Below are positions 44,820-53,769 of a stretch of 64,000 nucleotides of DNA, in pieces (the stretch's first letter is position 1; the number at the start of each line of letters is the position of its first letter). This stretch comes from Cobetia sp. L2A1 (GTDB lineage: Bacteria; Pseudomonadota; Gammaproteobacteria; Pseudomonadales; Halomonadaceae). Location of the stretch: the NCBI RefSeq assembly GCF_009796845.1, contig NZ_CP047025.1, positions 1,426,001 through 1,490,000 on the forward strand, given 5' to 3'. The translations under genes and the position numbers were made by a program. The notes beneath the pieces are model-generated. The model was not told the origin of the DNA, did not search any database, and was given only the letters and a program-made list of their open reading frames with translations.

Positions 44820-45191
44820 TTACTCGAATATATGTTTGGAAATGTATTTTGAAATCTCGACGATCTCTGTCTTTCCCGTGAATTCGAATTTTATCTTGCC
44901 GAGTGAGGAAAAGTATATCTCCAGTTCCGAATCCAGATCGAAGGTGCCAGAAGTTTCAATAGAGTAAGCGACTATATTTTTATAGGGCAGTGAAGTGAAG
45001 TCTTTCTTACTGCCCGTGATACCTTGGACGTTGACCGCGATAATACGTTTGTTAGTAAATACGACACCATCGCGCATGGTTTTATAAGCATCAATTACCT
45101 TTTCGCCATCCAGTAGCAAGGTACTGACGCGATCAGCATATTCATTGTTTTGTTTGAGCTTGAAGAAGCCTTTATTGTCGAAATCGATCAT
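44820..45191 (-). CDS. Bacterial PH-domain protein
   Basis: 123 aa from ATG 45191 (GGAG 9 bases upstream; a longer start at 45206 has poor spacing). The bPH_1-type pattern is GEKVIDAYKTMRDGVVFTNKRIIAV, then SLPYKNIVAYSIETSGTFDLDSELEIYF. Small cytoplasmic domain of unknown ligand, AT-richer than neighbours. Confidence 0.8.
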   Translation of the reverse strand: MIDFDNKGFFKLKQNNEYADRVSTLLLDGEKVIDAYKTMRDGVVFTNKRIIAVNVQGITGSKKDFTSLPYKNIVAYSIETSGTFDLDSELEIYFSSLGKIKFEFTGKTEIVEISKYISKHIFE

Positions 45192-45575
45192 GTCGTAAGT
45201 CTCCATACCTTGAAAGTGATATTAGTCATTTAAGACAGTGTGGGTGAATGCTTGATGCAATATTCTGGACATTTCCCCCTATATAGTAAATGACGATTTT
45301 ACACTAGTACTTGTAGGCGGAAAAGGCCGGTATGCCACGCAGGGCTGAAGGGAACTTTTTGTCAATAATGTTGTATCGCTTCGGCTGGATAGCACTGTGC
45401 TTTTATTCAAAGCTAATGATGATGCCGTCCATGGGTTAAATGAGAGAGTTGTTGTTGAGCCCTAATATCTGTGCTAGCTTATATTCATGGCCTGCCATGA
45501 GGTTCAATCATCCCATGTGGTTGGTCATTAGTTGGTTTTATTTGTCGTATCACCTGATTGACTTAGGAGACTGCC
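45192..45575. other. Intergenic region between PH-domain and CsbD genes
   Basis: 384 bases, AT-rich, no supported gene. Should contain both divergent promoters. Confidence 0.4.
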
Positions 45576-45770
45576 ATGAATAGCGATATCGCTGAAGGTA
45601 AGTGGAAGCAACTCAAAGGTAAGGTTCGTGAAAGTTGGGGAGAACTTACTGATGATGATGTCGACGAAATTGCGGGTCGTAAGGAACACTTTGTCGGGAA
45701 GGTTCAAGAGCGATATGGCATGAAGAAAGACGAAGCGGAAAAAGAATGGGATAAACTATCCGATTCTTGA
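45576..45770 (+). CDS. CsbD-family stress protein
   Basis: 64 aa: IAEGKWKQLKGKVRESWG and DEIAGRKEHFVGKVQERYG are the CsbD signature, highly charged and helical. TAGGAG ahead of ATG 45576. The family is induced by general stress in many bacteria; molecular role unknown. Followed by a strong terminator. Confidence 0.92.
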   Translation: MNSDIAEGKWKQLKGKVRESWGELTDDDVDEIAGRKEHFVGKVQERYGMKKDEAEKEWDKLSDS

Positions 45771-45797
45771 AGATTTGGTAATATATATTCCATGTGA

Positions 45798-45832
45798 CCG
45801 ATGCCTGCACTCTGCAGGCATCGGTTTCTTTG
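45798..45832 (+). terminator. Rho-independent terminator of the CsbD gene
   Basis: CCGATGCCTGCA and its exact inverse form a 12-bp stem with a 3-base loop, followed by TTTCTTTGTGTTT. Confidence 0.85.
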
Positions 45833-45997
45833 TGTTTGGTCATGTTTTATCGCGGTGATCTATCGTCTGTCCTACCCAGTGAACTGCTCCTGACGAAAGA
45901 CATCCAGACCCATTCTCTTGTGTCAGCCATGATGCAATAGCGTTGACCGGTATCCTGGTGATGGTCATCTGCGGTCTGGTATTGAGCGCGAGGCGAT

Positions 45998-46745
45998 AGC
46001 CGCGCCTGTCCCAGCCAGGCGATCCCAGTCCTCCAGCGTTTCACCGTCCTGGGCAATACGCACGTTGGCAGGCAGCAAGGGAGGAGCCACCAGACACTCG
46101 GCATCGAGTTCGTGACTGATATGCGTCAGGTAGGCGCGTGGCGGGTTGAGTCGCGCGATGATATCCAGCGCTTGAGTGATGGTGTTGTGATTGCGAGGGG
46201 TGGTGAACGCGGCGGGGTGGCTGGAATCCAGTATCACTACATCGGGCTCCCAGCTGCGTAGGAAACGTTCGGTTTCCGGGGGCAGGCCGAGCGTATCAGT
46301 GAGATAGGCCAGCCGTGTGCCACCGTCGTCAAGGCAATAGCCAAGTGTCGGTTTCGAGTGATTGAGCGGTACCGGTGTCACCGTCAGGCTATCCAGCTTC
46401 AAGGGCTTGAACGGCTTGAGTCCGGACTGAAAGTCCAGAATGCCGGGATTGCGGTAGAGGTCCGCGCAGCCTTGTGGGTCCTTTGGGCCGTAGACAGGAA
46501 TGCGCTCACCCGCACCCCCAGCGCAGATGGAAAAGCCCCTGTACGTGATCAGCATGATAATGGGTGATCAGGATTGCCGCGGGACGCGCGAGCTTACAAC
46601 TGTGCGCCAGATCCATGCGGCCGGCATCCAGCAGGTAGCGCTTGCCATCGATGCGAACCTCGGCGGAACACGGCCTACGCGTGAGGCTCGTGAAGACGCG
46701 GGCCCTGTTGCAGGCTGGGCATTCGCAGCCAAAGCAGGGCACCTG
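45998..46745 (-). pseudogene. phnP left copy, 5'-truncated and frameshifted
   Basis: 748 bases nearly identical (about 6 substitutions and one inserted C) to 58847-59593, in the same orientation. The native N-terminal ~14 residues are missing, being replaced by unrelated sequence. The inserted C in the CACCC run near 46506-46511 shifts the frame after RWGCG. The 3' end runs on through 45965 (tail IASRSIPDRR), probably the original phnP terminus. See the findings for the integration model. Confidence 0.85.
45998..46745. repeat. Direct repeat, left copy (phnP-internal, ~748 bp)
   Basis: Pairs with 58847-59593 at about 99% identity and brackets 12.1 kb of catabolic genes. The junction bases change abruptly at both ends of the repeat (left outer sequence before AGCCGCGCC, right outer sequence after GCACCTG). 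Confidence 0.9.
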
Positions 46746-47488
46746 AGCGACAGAATCATTATCACCAGACAAAGCGAAGCTAGATTCTGATTTACCAACT
46801 GGCTAATAAATTGTGTGCTTTACTCTAGCCGTGTCTTGTGACCCGTGCCACTTGGTGCGGGTTTTTCGTTATTTAGCAATCACGACTTTGCGTCATCGGA
46901 CGTTGATCTTCAAAAACGACATGCCGATTGTACGGAAAAATGCCTAGTACAAAGCGTTCGGCCACAGCGAGTAGGGATGGTATTGGTGCTGGCCTGTCGG
47001 TTCTTCTATGAGGGAGGCTCATGCCACGAGCCTTTACTCTTTTCAGGGAAGCCATTGCCATTGCTCATGGACAGTGATTCACTAATTTTTTTGTTAATCG
47101 ATATTCTCTAATTGATTGATATTGAATGATTTTTTATTTCTTCTAGAAGGTTTTTCTTGTTTTTTCAACCCCTTGTCACGATGAATTGTGCAACAAATCT
47201 TTGTATGGCCTTATTCCTGCAGGATCAATTATTGCTTTCGCAATGCAGCCTGCCGAGTTGATCTCGTGGCCCTTTCAGACAGGTAGGATCACTGATTTTA
47301 ATAACTGGCATTTTGCATACTCATCCAAAACGATAAATAGATGCTATCTCACTTTGCTAAGCTAAGCAGGCTCCAGCGCTGGCCTCTACATGACGTCCTC
47401 CCTGAAACGTCTTCTTGATACGGCGTCTGTGGTGCCATTGGGAGACTGCGCCGGCCGTGAAGAACACAACAACGCAAGGAGACCTCGC
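46746..47488. other. AT-rich inner flank of the inserted block with an orphan terminator
   Basis: No gene supported. Starts exactly at the left repeat junction, contains a terminator (46841-46866) with no gene to serve, and then a long AT-rich stretch (47080-47380) that should hold the opu promoter. Confidence 0.5.
46841..46866 (+). terminator. Orphan rho-independent terminator
   Basis: ACCCGTGCCA pairs with TGGTGCGGGT (two G-T pairs) and is followed by TTTTT. No plus-strand gene lies upstream, suggesting the gene it served was cut off at the repeat junction. Confidence 0.6.
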
Positions 47489-48157
47489 TTGGAACTGATC
47501 CAGTATGCTCTGGACAATCTGGAGCTCTTGACCACACGCACCCTTGAGCACATCTCGCTGGTCGGGGTGGCGGTGGGTATCGCCACGCTCACTGGTGTAC
47601 CCATCGGTATCGCGATTACCAAAAATGAGCGCGCAGCCAAGACAGTGCTGTATATCGCCTCGATCATCGTGACGATCCCCTCCATCGCACTGTTCGGCAT
47701 CATGATTCCGATCCTATCGTTGATCGGGCAGGGCATTGGCTATGTGCCGGCTGTCATTGCCGTTTTGCTGTATTCGCAGTTGCCAATCATCCGCAACACC
47801 TATACCGCGATCAACAATGTCGACCCTGCTCTGCGTGAAGCGGCCAGAGGGCTGGGCATGAGTCAGAACCAGCGCTTGTGGATGGTCGAGATTCCACTGG
47901 CGGTACCGATCATCATGGCCGGTGTGCGCACTGCCGTAGTGCTGAACATTGGAGTGATGGCGATCGCGGCCTATATCGGTGCCGGTGGGCTTGGCACCTT
48001 TATCAGTCGAGGAATTTCCCAGTCAGACCCGCGTCAGTTGATTGTCGGGGCGGTAGCAGTCAGCGTGCTTGCCATCCTCGTCGACTACGCATTGTTGGCG
48101 CTACAGAAGCGCCTGACGCCCATGGGTATGGACCGTGCAACAGCGGCCAATGCCTAA
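47489..48157 (+). CDS. OpuB-type ABC transporter permease (first)
   Basis: 222 aa from a TTG at 47489, chosen because AAGGAG lies 7 bases upstream; an ATG at 47390 lacks a ribosome site. Five or six membrane helices, and the EAA loop DPALREAARGLGMSQNQRLWMVEIP that contacts the ATPase. Homologous in layout to OpuBB/OpuCB and YehW/YehY of osmolyte importers. Starts the opu-like operon. Confidence 0.87.
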   Translation: MELIQYALDNLELLTTRTLEHISLVGVAVGIATLTGVPIGIAITKNERAAKTVLYIASIIVTIPSIALFGIMIPILSLIGQGIGYVPAVIAVLLYSQLPIIRNTYTAINNVDPALREAARGLGMSQNQRLWMVEIPLAVPIIMAGVRTAVVLNIGVMAIAAYIGAGGLGTFISRGISQSDPRQLIVGAVAVSVLAILVDYALLALQKRLTPMGMDRATAANA

Positions 48158-48203
48158 CAGCGTCATACGCGCGCCATTCTGCCAACTAGACAAGGAATTC
48201 TTC

Positions 48204-49394
48204 ATGATCGAACTCGACAATCTCACCAAAGTCTTCGACACCCCCAAGGGTGCCGTCACGGCGGCTGACCATATCAGCATGAAGGTGCCGAGCGGCGAAA
48301 TTTGTATCCTGCTCGGACCGTCCGGCTGTGGCAAGACCACCAGTCTGAAGATGATCAATCGCATCATTCGCCCGACATCTGGCCGAGTGCTGATCAATGG
48401 GGAAGACACCACCAATCTCAATACGCAGGAACTGCGTCGCAACATCGGCTATGTCATCCAGCAGATCGGACTGTTCCCGAACATGACCATCGAGGAAAAT
48501 ATCACGGTGGTGCCCAAACTACTGGGCTGGGACAAGACTCGGTATCGCGAGCGTGCTCGCGAAATGATGCGCATGATCGCGCTGGAACCCGATGCCTTCC
48601 TCAAGCGCTATCCGAGTGAGCTTTCCGGCGGGCAGCAGCAACGGATAGGTGTTGCGCGCGCCTTGGCGGCGGATCCGCCTGTGATGCTGATGGATGAGCC
48701 ATTTGGCGCAATCGACCCCATCAACCGCGCGGTGATTCAGGATGAGTTCCTCAAGATGCAGCAGGATCTCAAGAAGACCATCATGTTCGTCAGTCACGAT
48801 ATCGATGAGGCGATCAAGATGGGCGACCGCATCGCGATCTTCCGTGGCGGCAAGCTGGTGCAGTATTCCCCGCCAGATGAGCTGTTGGCAGCGCCGAAGA
48901 ATGACTTCGTCGAATCTTTCCTGGGAGAAGACCGTGCTTTGAAGCGCCTCAACCTGGTCAAGGTGCGTGACTTGGCGAGTGAGGACATAGGCATGGTGAG
49001 GCCGGATGACACCTTGACCACGGCACTCGAACGCATCGAAGCCTACGGCTACCAGAGCAGCATCGTGATGGTGAACGACAAGCGTCAGCCGGTAGGCATC
49101 ATCAGTGCTGCCATCGCACGTACTTCCAAGGGGCATTGTCGGGATCACTTCCAGGGCGTGCCTGTCGTAGTCAGCCTCGATGACGATCTGCGCAAGGTGG
49201 CCTCGTTGATGTTTGCCAATGACATGACCTGGATACCGTGCGTGGATGATGAGGGTCGCATCGTCGGTCAGATTACGCAACGGGCCATCACGCATCATCT
49301 GAGCTCCCGCTACCGGGCACATTCGGGGTCTTCCGCTGCCTTGGCTTCCGGCCAGCAGGACGAGATGTCCCCGACCACGGTGCACAAGGAATAA
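48204..49394 (+). CDS. OpuB-type ABC transporter ATP-binding protein with CBS pair
   Basis: 396 aa from ATG 48204 (AAGGA upstream). Walker A GPSGCGKTT, signature LSGGQQQRIGVARAL, Walker B VMLMDEPFGAID, then HDIDEA. The C-terminal ~130 residues contain two CBS repeats (VRPDDTLTTALERIEAYGY and VSLDDDLRKVASLMFANDM), which in OpuA respond to ionic strength. Inward import of quaternary amines or DMSP-like compounds is the expected role. Confidence 0.92.
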   Translation: MIELDNLTKVFDTPKGAVTAADHISMKVPSGEICILLGPSGCGKTTSLKMINRIIRPTSGRVLINGEDTTNLNTQELRRNIGYVIQQIGLFPNMTIEENITVVPKLLGWDKTRYRERAREMMRMIALEPDAFLKRYPSELSGGQQQRIGVARALAADPPVMLMDEPFGAIDPINRAVIQDEFLKMQQDLKKTIMFVSHDIDEAIKMGDRIAIFRGGKLVQYSPPDELLAAPKNDFVESFLGEDRALKRLNLVKVRDLASEDIGMVRPDDTLTTALERIEAYGYQSSIVMVNDKRQPVGIISAAIARTSKGHCRDHFQGVPVVVSLDDDLRKVASLMFANDMTWIPCVDDEGRIVGQITQRAITHHLSSRYRAHSGSSAALASGQQDEMSPTTVHKE

Positions 49395-49398
49395 GCCC

Positions 49399-50130
49399 AT
49401 GCCAACGTTGAAATTCACGGGCGTATTACGACTGGTGGCAGTGATCGCGATCTTCATGGCTGGTGTCTGGAGCCAGTCGACTGGTGTGATCGAAGAGTTC
49501 ATGTTCTACCTGCCGGATATCCAGTTCCTGACGGTACAGCATCTGTGGCTGACGGCGCTGTCCGGCGGGTTAGCGATAGTGGTTGCCATTCCATTGGGGA
49601 TCGTCCTGTCGCGCCCCAGCATGACGCGTTATGCCGAATCGGCCATGCAAGTACTCAATGTAGGCACCACCATCCCGACGCTGGCGGTATTGGCGTTGTC
49701 GATGAGCTTCCTGGGTATCGGCACGGTACCTGCTGTCTTTGGCTTATTTGTGGCGACCCTATTGCCCATCACCCGTAACACCTATGTGGGGCTCAAGGGA
49801 GTGTCACCCGCCTTGAAGGAAGCGGCATCCGGAATTGGCATGTCACCGTTCCAGCGCCTGGTGCGTGTGGAACTCCCCAATGCGCTGTATGTGATGTTTG
49901 CCGGAATCCGTACGGCACTGGCCATCAACGTCGGTACGGTACCGCTGGCTTTTCTGATCGGTGCCGGTGGGCTGGGTGAGCTGATCTTCACCGGTATCGA
50001 TCTCTATGACCCGGTCATGATGTTGTCTGGCGCCATCCCTACCACACTGCTGGCGGTCGGTGTGGATGTGCTGGTGGCCTTCGTGGCCTTCATCGTGGTC
50101 CCGCGCGGCGTCAACCCTGCGCGAGCATGA
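49399..50130 (+). CDS. OpuB-type ABC transporter permease (second)
   Basis: 243 aa; AAGGA before ATG 49399. EAA loop SPALKEAASGIGMSPFQRLVRVELP and about six helices. Pairs with the first permease as a heterodimer. Four bases after the ATPase stop. Confidence 0.9.
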   Translation: MPTLKFTGVLRLVAVIAIFMAGVWSQSTGVIEEFMFYLPDIQFLTVQHLWLTALSGGLAIVVAIPLGIVLSRPSMTRYAESAMQVLNVGTTIPTLAVLALSMSFLGIGTVPAVFGLFVATLLPITRNTYVGLKGVSPALKEAASGIGMSPFQRLVRVELPNALYVMFAGIRTALAINVGTVPLAFLIGAGGLGELIFTGIDLYDPVMMLSGAIPTTLLAVGVDVLVAFVAFIVVPRGVNPARA

Positions 50131-50233
50131 ACGAATACGCCTGTGGCAGCCAAGGCTGCTACAGGTTGGCATACCGCTAGACCTTAAAAATAACAAGTTG
50201 TTAGACCGATTTTTCATAGGATAGGAGAGCATC

Positions 50234-51115
50234 ATGAAGACCTTGACGACCCTGCTGACAGGCGCTGCCCTAGCCGCCACGCTATCAACGGCGTATGCCG
50301 AAGAGATTGTGGTGGGTGGCAAGAACTTCACCGAGCAACAGATCCTCGCGAACATGACAGGACAATATCTGGAAAGCTTGGGCTATGACGTGGAGGAGCG
50401 TTCTGGCATGGGCTCTGCCGTGCTGCGTCAGGCTCAGGAGAATGGCCAGATTGACCTCTATTGGGAATACACCGGCACGTCACTGATCAACTACAACGAT
50501 GTCAGTGAACGTCTGAGTCCGGAGGAGACCTATTCCCGTGTCAAGGAATTGGATGCCAAGAAGGGTCTGGTATGGCTAGTACCTTCCGCGGCCAACAATA
50601 CCTATGCGCTGGCGATGCGTGAGTCGGATGCCCAGGAGCGTGGCATCGCCTCACTGTCGGACCTCGCGCAGGCGGTCAATGATGACAAGGGACTGACCTT
50701 CGCGCTGAACGCCGAATTCTATGCGCGGGATGATGGATGGCGACCACTGCAGAAAGCCTATGACTTCCGTGTCGGGCGCGCCGACGTCAAGCGTATGGAT
50801 TCCGGTCTGGTCTACCAGGCCCTGCGTGATGGTCAGGTCGATGTCGGTCTGGTGTTCGCCACCGATGGCCGCATTCCGGCGTTCGATTTCACGGTGCTCA
50901 AGGATGACAAGGGTTATTTCCCGGCCTATGCCCTGACACCAGTAGTGCGTGAGGAATCTCTCAAGGCCAATCCGGAGCTTGAGGCCCAGATGAATGCCCT
51001 GTCTGCCGAGCTCAATGACGACACCATGGCAAGCCTGAACGCGCAGGTCGATGTCGAGAGGAAGTCTGTCGAACAAGTCGCCGAGGACTTTCTTAAGGAA
51101 CACGGCCTCAAGTGA
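50234..51115 (+). CDS. OpuBC/OpuCC-type periplasmic substrate-binding protein
   Basis: 293 aa with AGGAG. Cleavable signal peptide (about 1-22, STAYAEE) and no lipobox, so a soluble periplasmic protein. Type II binding-protein features: IVVGGKNFTEQQILANMTGQYLE, DLYWEYTGTSL, GLVWLVPSAANNTYALAM and LVYQALRDGQVDVGLVFATDGRI. These match glycine betaine/choline/carnitine binders, but the ligand of this one cannot be told. Ends in a strong inverted repeat. Confidence 0.9.
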   Translation: MKTLTTLLTGAALAATLSTAYAEEIVVGGKNFTEQQILANMTGQYLESLGYDVEERSGMGSAVLRQAQENGQIDLYWEYTGTSLINYNDVSERLSPEETYSRVKELDAKKGLVWLVPSAANNTYALAMRESDAQERGIASLSDLAQAVNDDKGLTFALNAEFYARDDGWRPLQKAYDFRVGRADVKRMDSGLVYQALRDGQVDVGLVFATDGRIPAFDFTVLKDDKGYFPAYALTPVVREESLKANPELEAQMNALSAELNDDTMASLNAQVDVERKSVEQVAEDFLKEHGLK

Positions 51116-51150
51116 CACTCGGCAGCGCTTAAGTCCGAGCGCAGCGATGT

Positions 51151-51185
51151 CATGACAAGGCCGCCCACGAGGCGGCCTTGTCATG
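51151..51185. terminator. Long perfect hairpin after the opu-like operon
   Basis: CATGACAAGGCCGCC, a 5-base loop and the exact inverse (15-bp arms). No T-run follows, so it may act with Rho or allow readthrough into the PrpD-like gene. Confidence 0.6.
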
Positions 51186-51266
51186 TCTGACGGCTCACTT
51201 TATACCACTTACGCCTTTCTCTTTATCCCGCAATATTTTAGCCGCCCGCTACAGTGGAGAAGCCCT

Positions 51267-52631
51267 ATGTCGGTCGTGGATTCCTCGCTTCATGTAACTA
51301 CCTCCCTCGATACGCACATCGATACGTCTGCTGATATTTCTTCGCTAGTGCATATCCACGAGTATGATCTCACTTGCCTCAGCGTTGATCAGCTTCATCA
51401 GGTCAAACGTTGCCTACTGGATCTGTTGGGTGTCGCTGCTGGTGCCACTCGCACGCCTCTGGCAGCCAAGGCAGCGCGTTATGTGACGCGCCAACATGGT
51501 GGTGACTTGCCGCTGTTGTTTGCGCATGGCAGTGCCTCTTCCAGTGGCGTTGCCCTGCAGGGCGGCTGGTTGATTGATGCGCTGGATGCCCATGACGGTC
51601 AGGTATTGACCAAGGGGCATGCCGGAGTTGCCTTGTTGCCCGGCCTGTTGGCGTTGCCGGAAACCCGCGAGCTTGCCGGGCGTGATTTTCTGGCACTGCT
51701 GGCCTATGGCTATGAGATCGCGACGCGGGCAGGAATCGCTTTGCATGCACAGAGCCCGGATTACCATACCTCGGGTGCCTGGAATGCACTGGGTGTGGCT
51801 GCGGTGACGGCGCGTCTGCGTGGCTTTGATCGCGAGACTCTGCACCATGCGCTGGGCATCGCCGAGTTCTACGGGCCGCGCAGCCAAATGATGCGTTGTA
51901 TTGATCATCCCACCATGCTCAAGGATGGCTCCGGCTGGGGAGCCATGACAGGGATCTCGGCAGCGCTGCTGGCGGAGGATGGTTTCACTGGCGCGCCGGC
52001 ATTGACAGTCACAGCTCCTGCCGTTGCAGAGCTGTGGAAAGACCTCGGTCAGCGACACTACCTGTTCGAGCAATATTTCAAGGCTTATCCGGTGTGTCGC
52101 TGGGCGCAGCCTGCGGTAGAGGCGGTGCTGTCGTTGGCTGACGCCGTCCCTGAGCCTGAGCATATCGCGCGTATCGAGATTATTACCTTCCACCAGGGCA
52201 AGCGACTGCATGTCATACATCCCCAGACTACCGAACAGGCTCAGTACAGTCTGCCTTGGTCTGTCGCCTGCGCACTTGGGCGTGGTGTCGTGGATGTCGA
52301 GGGCGTCTGTGAGGCATTGGGTGATCCATTACTCAAAGCTCTGGCGAGCAAGGTGGTGATTGAGGAAGATGACGTGTTCAATGCTCGCTTCCCCGCCGAG
52401 CGCTGGGCCCGCGCGCGTATCGTGCTGGCGAATGATGATGTGCTCGAAAGCGAGGACCACGAGGCGCTGGGCAATCCGGACAAGCCGCTGAGTGATGCTC
52501 AGGTGCTGGCCAAATATCAGGCCCTGGCTGAACCCGTGCTGGGCGCGCGAGCGACTCAGTTACGCGATGTCGTGATGAGCCTTGAATCACGCCCGGTATC
52601 GGAGCTGCTGGCGCTACTGGGTGCGCCTTGA
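51267..52631 (+). CDS. MmgE/PrpD-family (2-methylcitrate dehydratase-like) protein
   Basis: 454 aa from ATG 51267 (GGAGA upstream). Family segments: VKRCLLDLLGVAAGA, LIDALDAHDG, YHTSGAWNALGVAAVTARL, DGSGWGAMTGISAALLA and KAYPVCRWAQPAVEAVL. Members dehydrate or isomerise carboxylic acids. In this cluster it may dehydrate a hydroxy-acid intermediate. Overlaps the nitrilase gene region by a few bases. Confidence 0.87.
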   Translation: MSVVDSSLHVTTSLDTHIDTSADISSLVHIHEYDLTCLSVDQLHQVKRCLLDLLGVAAGATRTPLAAKAARYVTRQHGGDLPLLFAHGSASSSGVALQGGWLIDALDAHDGQVLTKGHAGVALLPGLLALPETRELAGRDFLALLAYGYEIATRAGIALHAQSPDYHTSGAWNALGVAAVTARLRGFDRETLHHALGIAEFYGPRSQMMRCIDHPTMLKDGSGWGAMTGISAALLAEDGFTGAPALTVTAPAVAELWKDLGQRHYLFEQYFKAYPVCRWAQPAVEAVLSLADAVPEPEHIARIEIITFHQGKRLHVIHPQTTEQAQYSLPWSVACALGRGVVDVEGVCEALGDPLLKALASKVVIEEDDVFNARFPAERWARARIVLANDDVLESEDHEALGNPDKPLSDAQVLAKYQALAEPVLGARATQLRDVVMSLESRPVSELLALLGAP

Positions 52632-52696
52632 ATCTGGCTGCCGCGGCTGACATTCTTCACGGTGCTTTCCCTTTCTTTTGTCTTCGAGATCATCCA

Positions 52697-53539
52697 ATGC
52701 ACCATCAAGATCACTTACGCGTTGGCGCGGCACAGATCAACGCCACACTCGGCGATATTGATGCCAACCTTGAGCGTCATCTCGATGTCATTCACCAGGC
52801 CCGCGATATCGAGTTGGATCTGCTTGTCTTCCCGGAGCTCTCGTTGACCGGCTACGGTATGGGGAATCGGGTCATTGATCTGGCTTTTCCTCTGCATGAT
52901 CCACGCTTGCTGATTCTGGCGCGCGCGGCGGACGACATGCAGTTGGTGGTGGGGTTTGTCGAAGAGGCAAGTCCGGGCGAATACTACAATGCGTTGGCGA
53001 TCTTGCAGCACGGCAGTCTTCAGATGGTGCACCGCAAGCTAAACTTGCCGACCTACGGAGGGCTGGAGGAGGGCAAGCTGTTCACCCACGGCAATGATTT
53101 GACTCAATCAAGCGTGCGCGCAGGGTGGTCCGCCACGTCATTGATCTGTGCGGACCTTTGGAATCCGGGGCTGGTGCATGCTGCTATGCTCGCGCGTCCC
53201 ACCGTGTTGTGCGCGCCGATCAATTCGGCATCTGGCATTGTCAGTGATGACTTCTCCAATGAGCAGAACTGGGCGATCAACCTCCAGTTCTACGCCATGA
53301 CTTATGGCACACCGGTCATCATGGCCAATCGCTTCGGGCCGGAAGGTGGCAGTCATTTCTGGGGCGGCTCACGGATTCTCGGCCCACGCGGGGAAACGCT
53401 GGCACAGGCGGAAGACCGCGAGATGCTGATACATGCCGAACTGTCGCGCACCGCGATCGCCAAGGCTCGTTTCGAGCTGCCGACGCACCGCGACGCTGAT
53501 ACGCCGCTGGTACGTGATTTGATGCTGGGCTATCGCTGA
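52697..53539 (+). CDS. Nitrilase-superfamily carbon-nitrogen hydrolase
   Basis: 280 aa from ATG 52697; an in-frame TTG at 52628 is an alternative, and the ribosome site is weak for both. The catalytic triad is complete: Glu47 in FPELSLTGY, Lys114 in HRKLNLPTY, Cys151 in LICADLWNP. The Cys context fits amidases and NAD-synthetase-type glutaminases. Likely hydrolyses an amide or nitrile intermediate of the substrate pathway. Confidence 0.88.
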   Translation: MHHQDHLRVGAAQINATLGDIDANLERHLDVIHQARDIELDLLVFPELSLTGYGMGNRVIDLAFPLHDPRLLILARAADDMQLVVGFVEEASPGEYYNALAILQHGSLQMVHRKLNLPTYGGLEEGKLFTHGNDLTQSSVRAGWSATSLICADLWNPGLVHAAMLARPTVLCAPINSASGIVSDDFSNEQNWAINLQFYAMTYGTPVIMANRFGPEGGSHFWGGSRILGPRGETLAQAEDREMLIHAELSRTAIAKARFELPTHRDADTPLVRDLMLGYR

Positions 53540-53599
53540 TCGGGAGGGCAGCCTGCTGGCGATTAGCGCTGTCAGTAATGCCACTGATGAAGGCAATAC

Positions 53600-53639
53600 G
53601 AAAAACGCCCGCTCCAGAGTTCAGGAGCGGGCGTTTTTC
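53600..53639. terminator. Bidirectional terminator
   Basis: AAAAACGCCCGCTCC and its inverse GGAGCGGGCGTTTTT, 8-base loop, between the nitrilase end (plus) and the MmsA-type gene end (minus). Confidence 0.88.
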
Positions 53640-53769
53640 GTTCCGGGGCAATTTCAGAACAGGACAATTTGCAGGACGGGTGTGACATGAAAGCCATTGG
53701 GGATAACTGGACGGGGTAGCTCAGTTGCTGGCACTCATTCTTTTATCTCGCGGCGAGAACAGTGACGCC

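Noticed and set aside
48519-49502. 327-aa open frame opposite the opu ATPase
   Set aside because: Antisense shadow of an ABC ATPase with all motifs on the plus strand.
53711-53745. GGGGTAGCTCAGTTG, resembling a tRNA D-arm
   Set aside because: No acceptor-stem partner, anticodon loop or T-arm sequence follows; it lies inside an intergenic stretch and does not fold as a tRNA.
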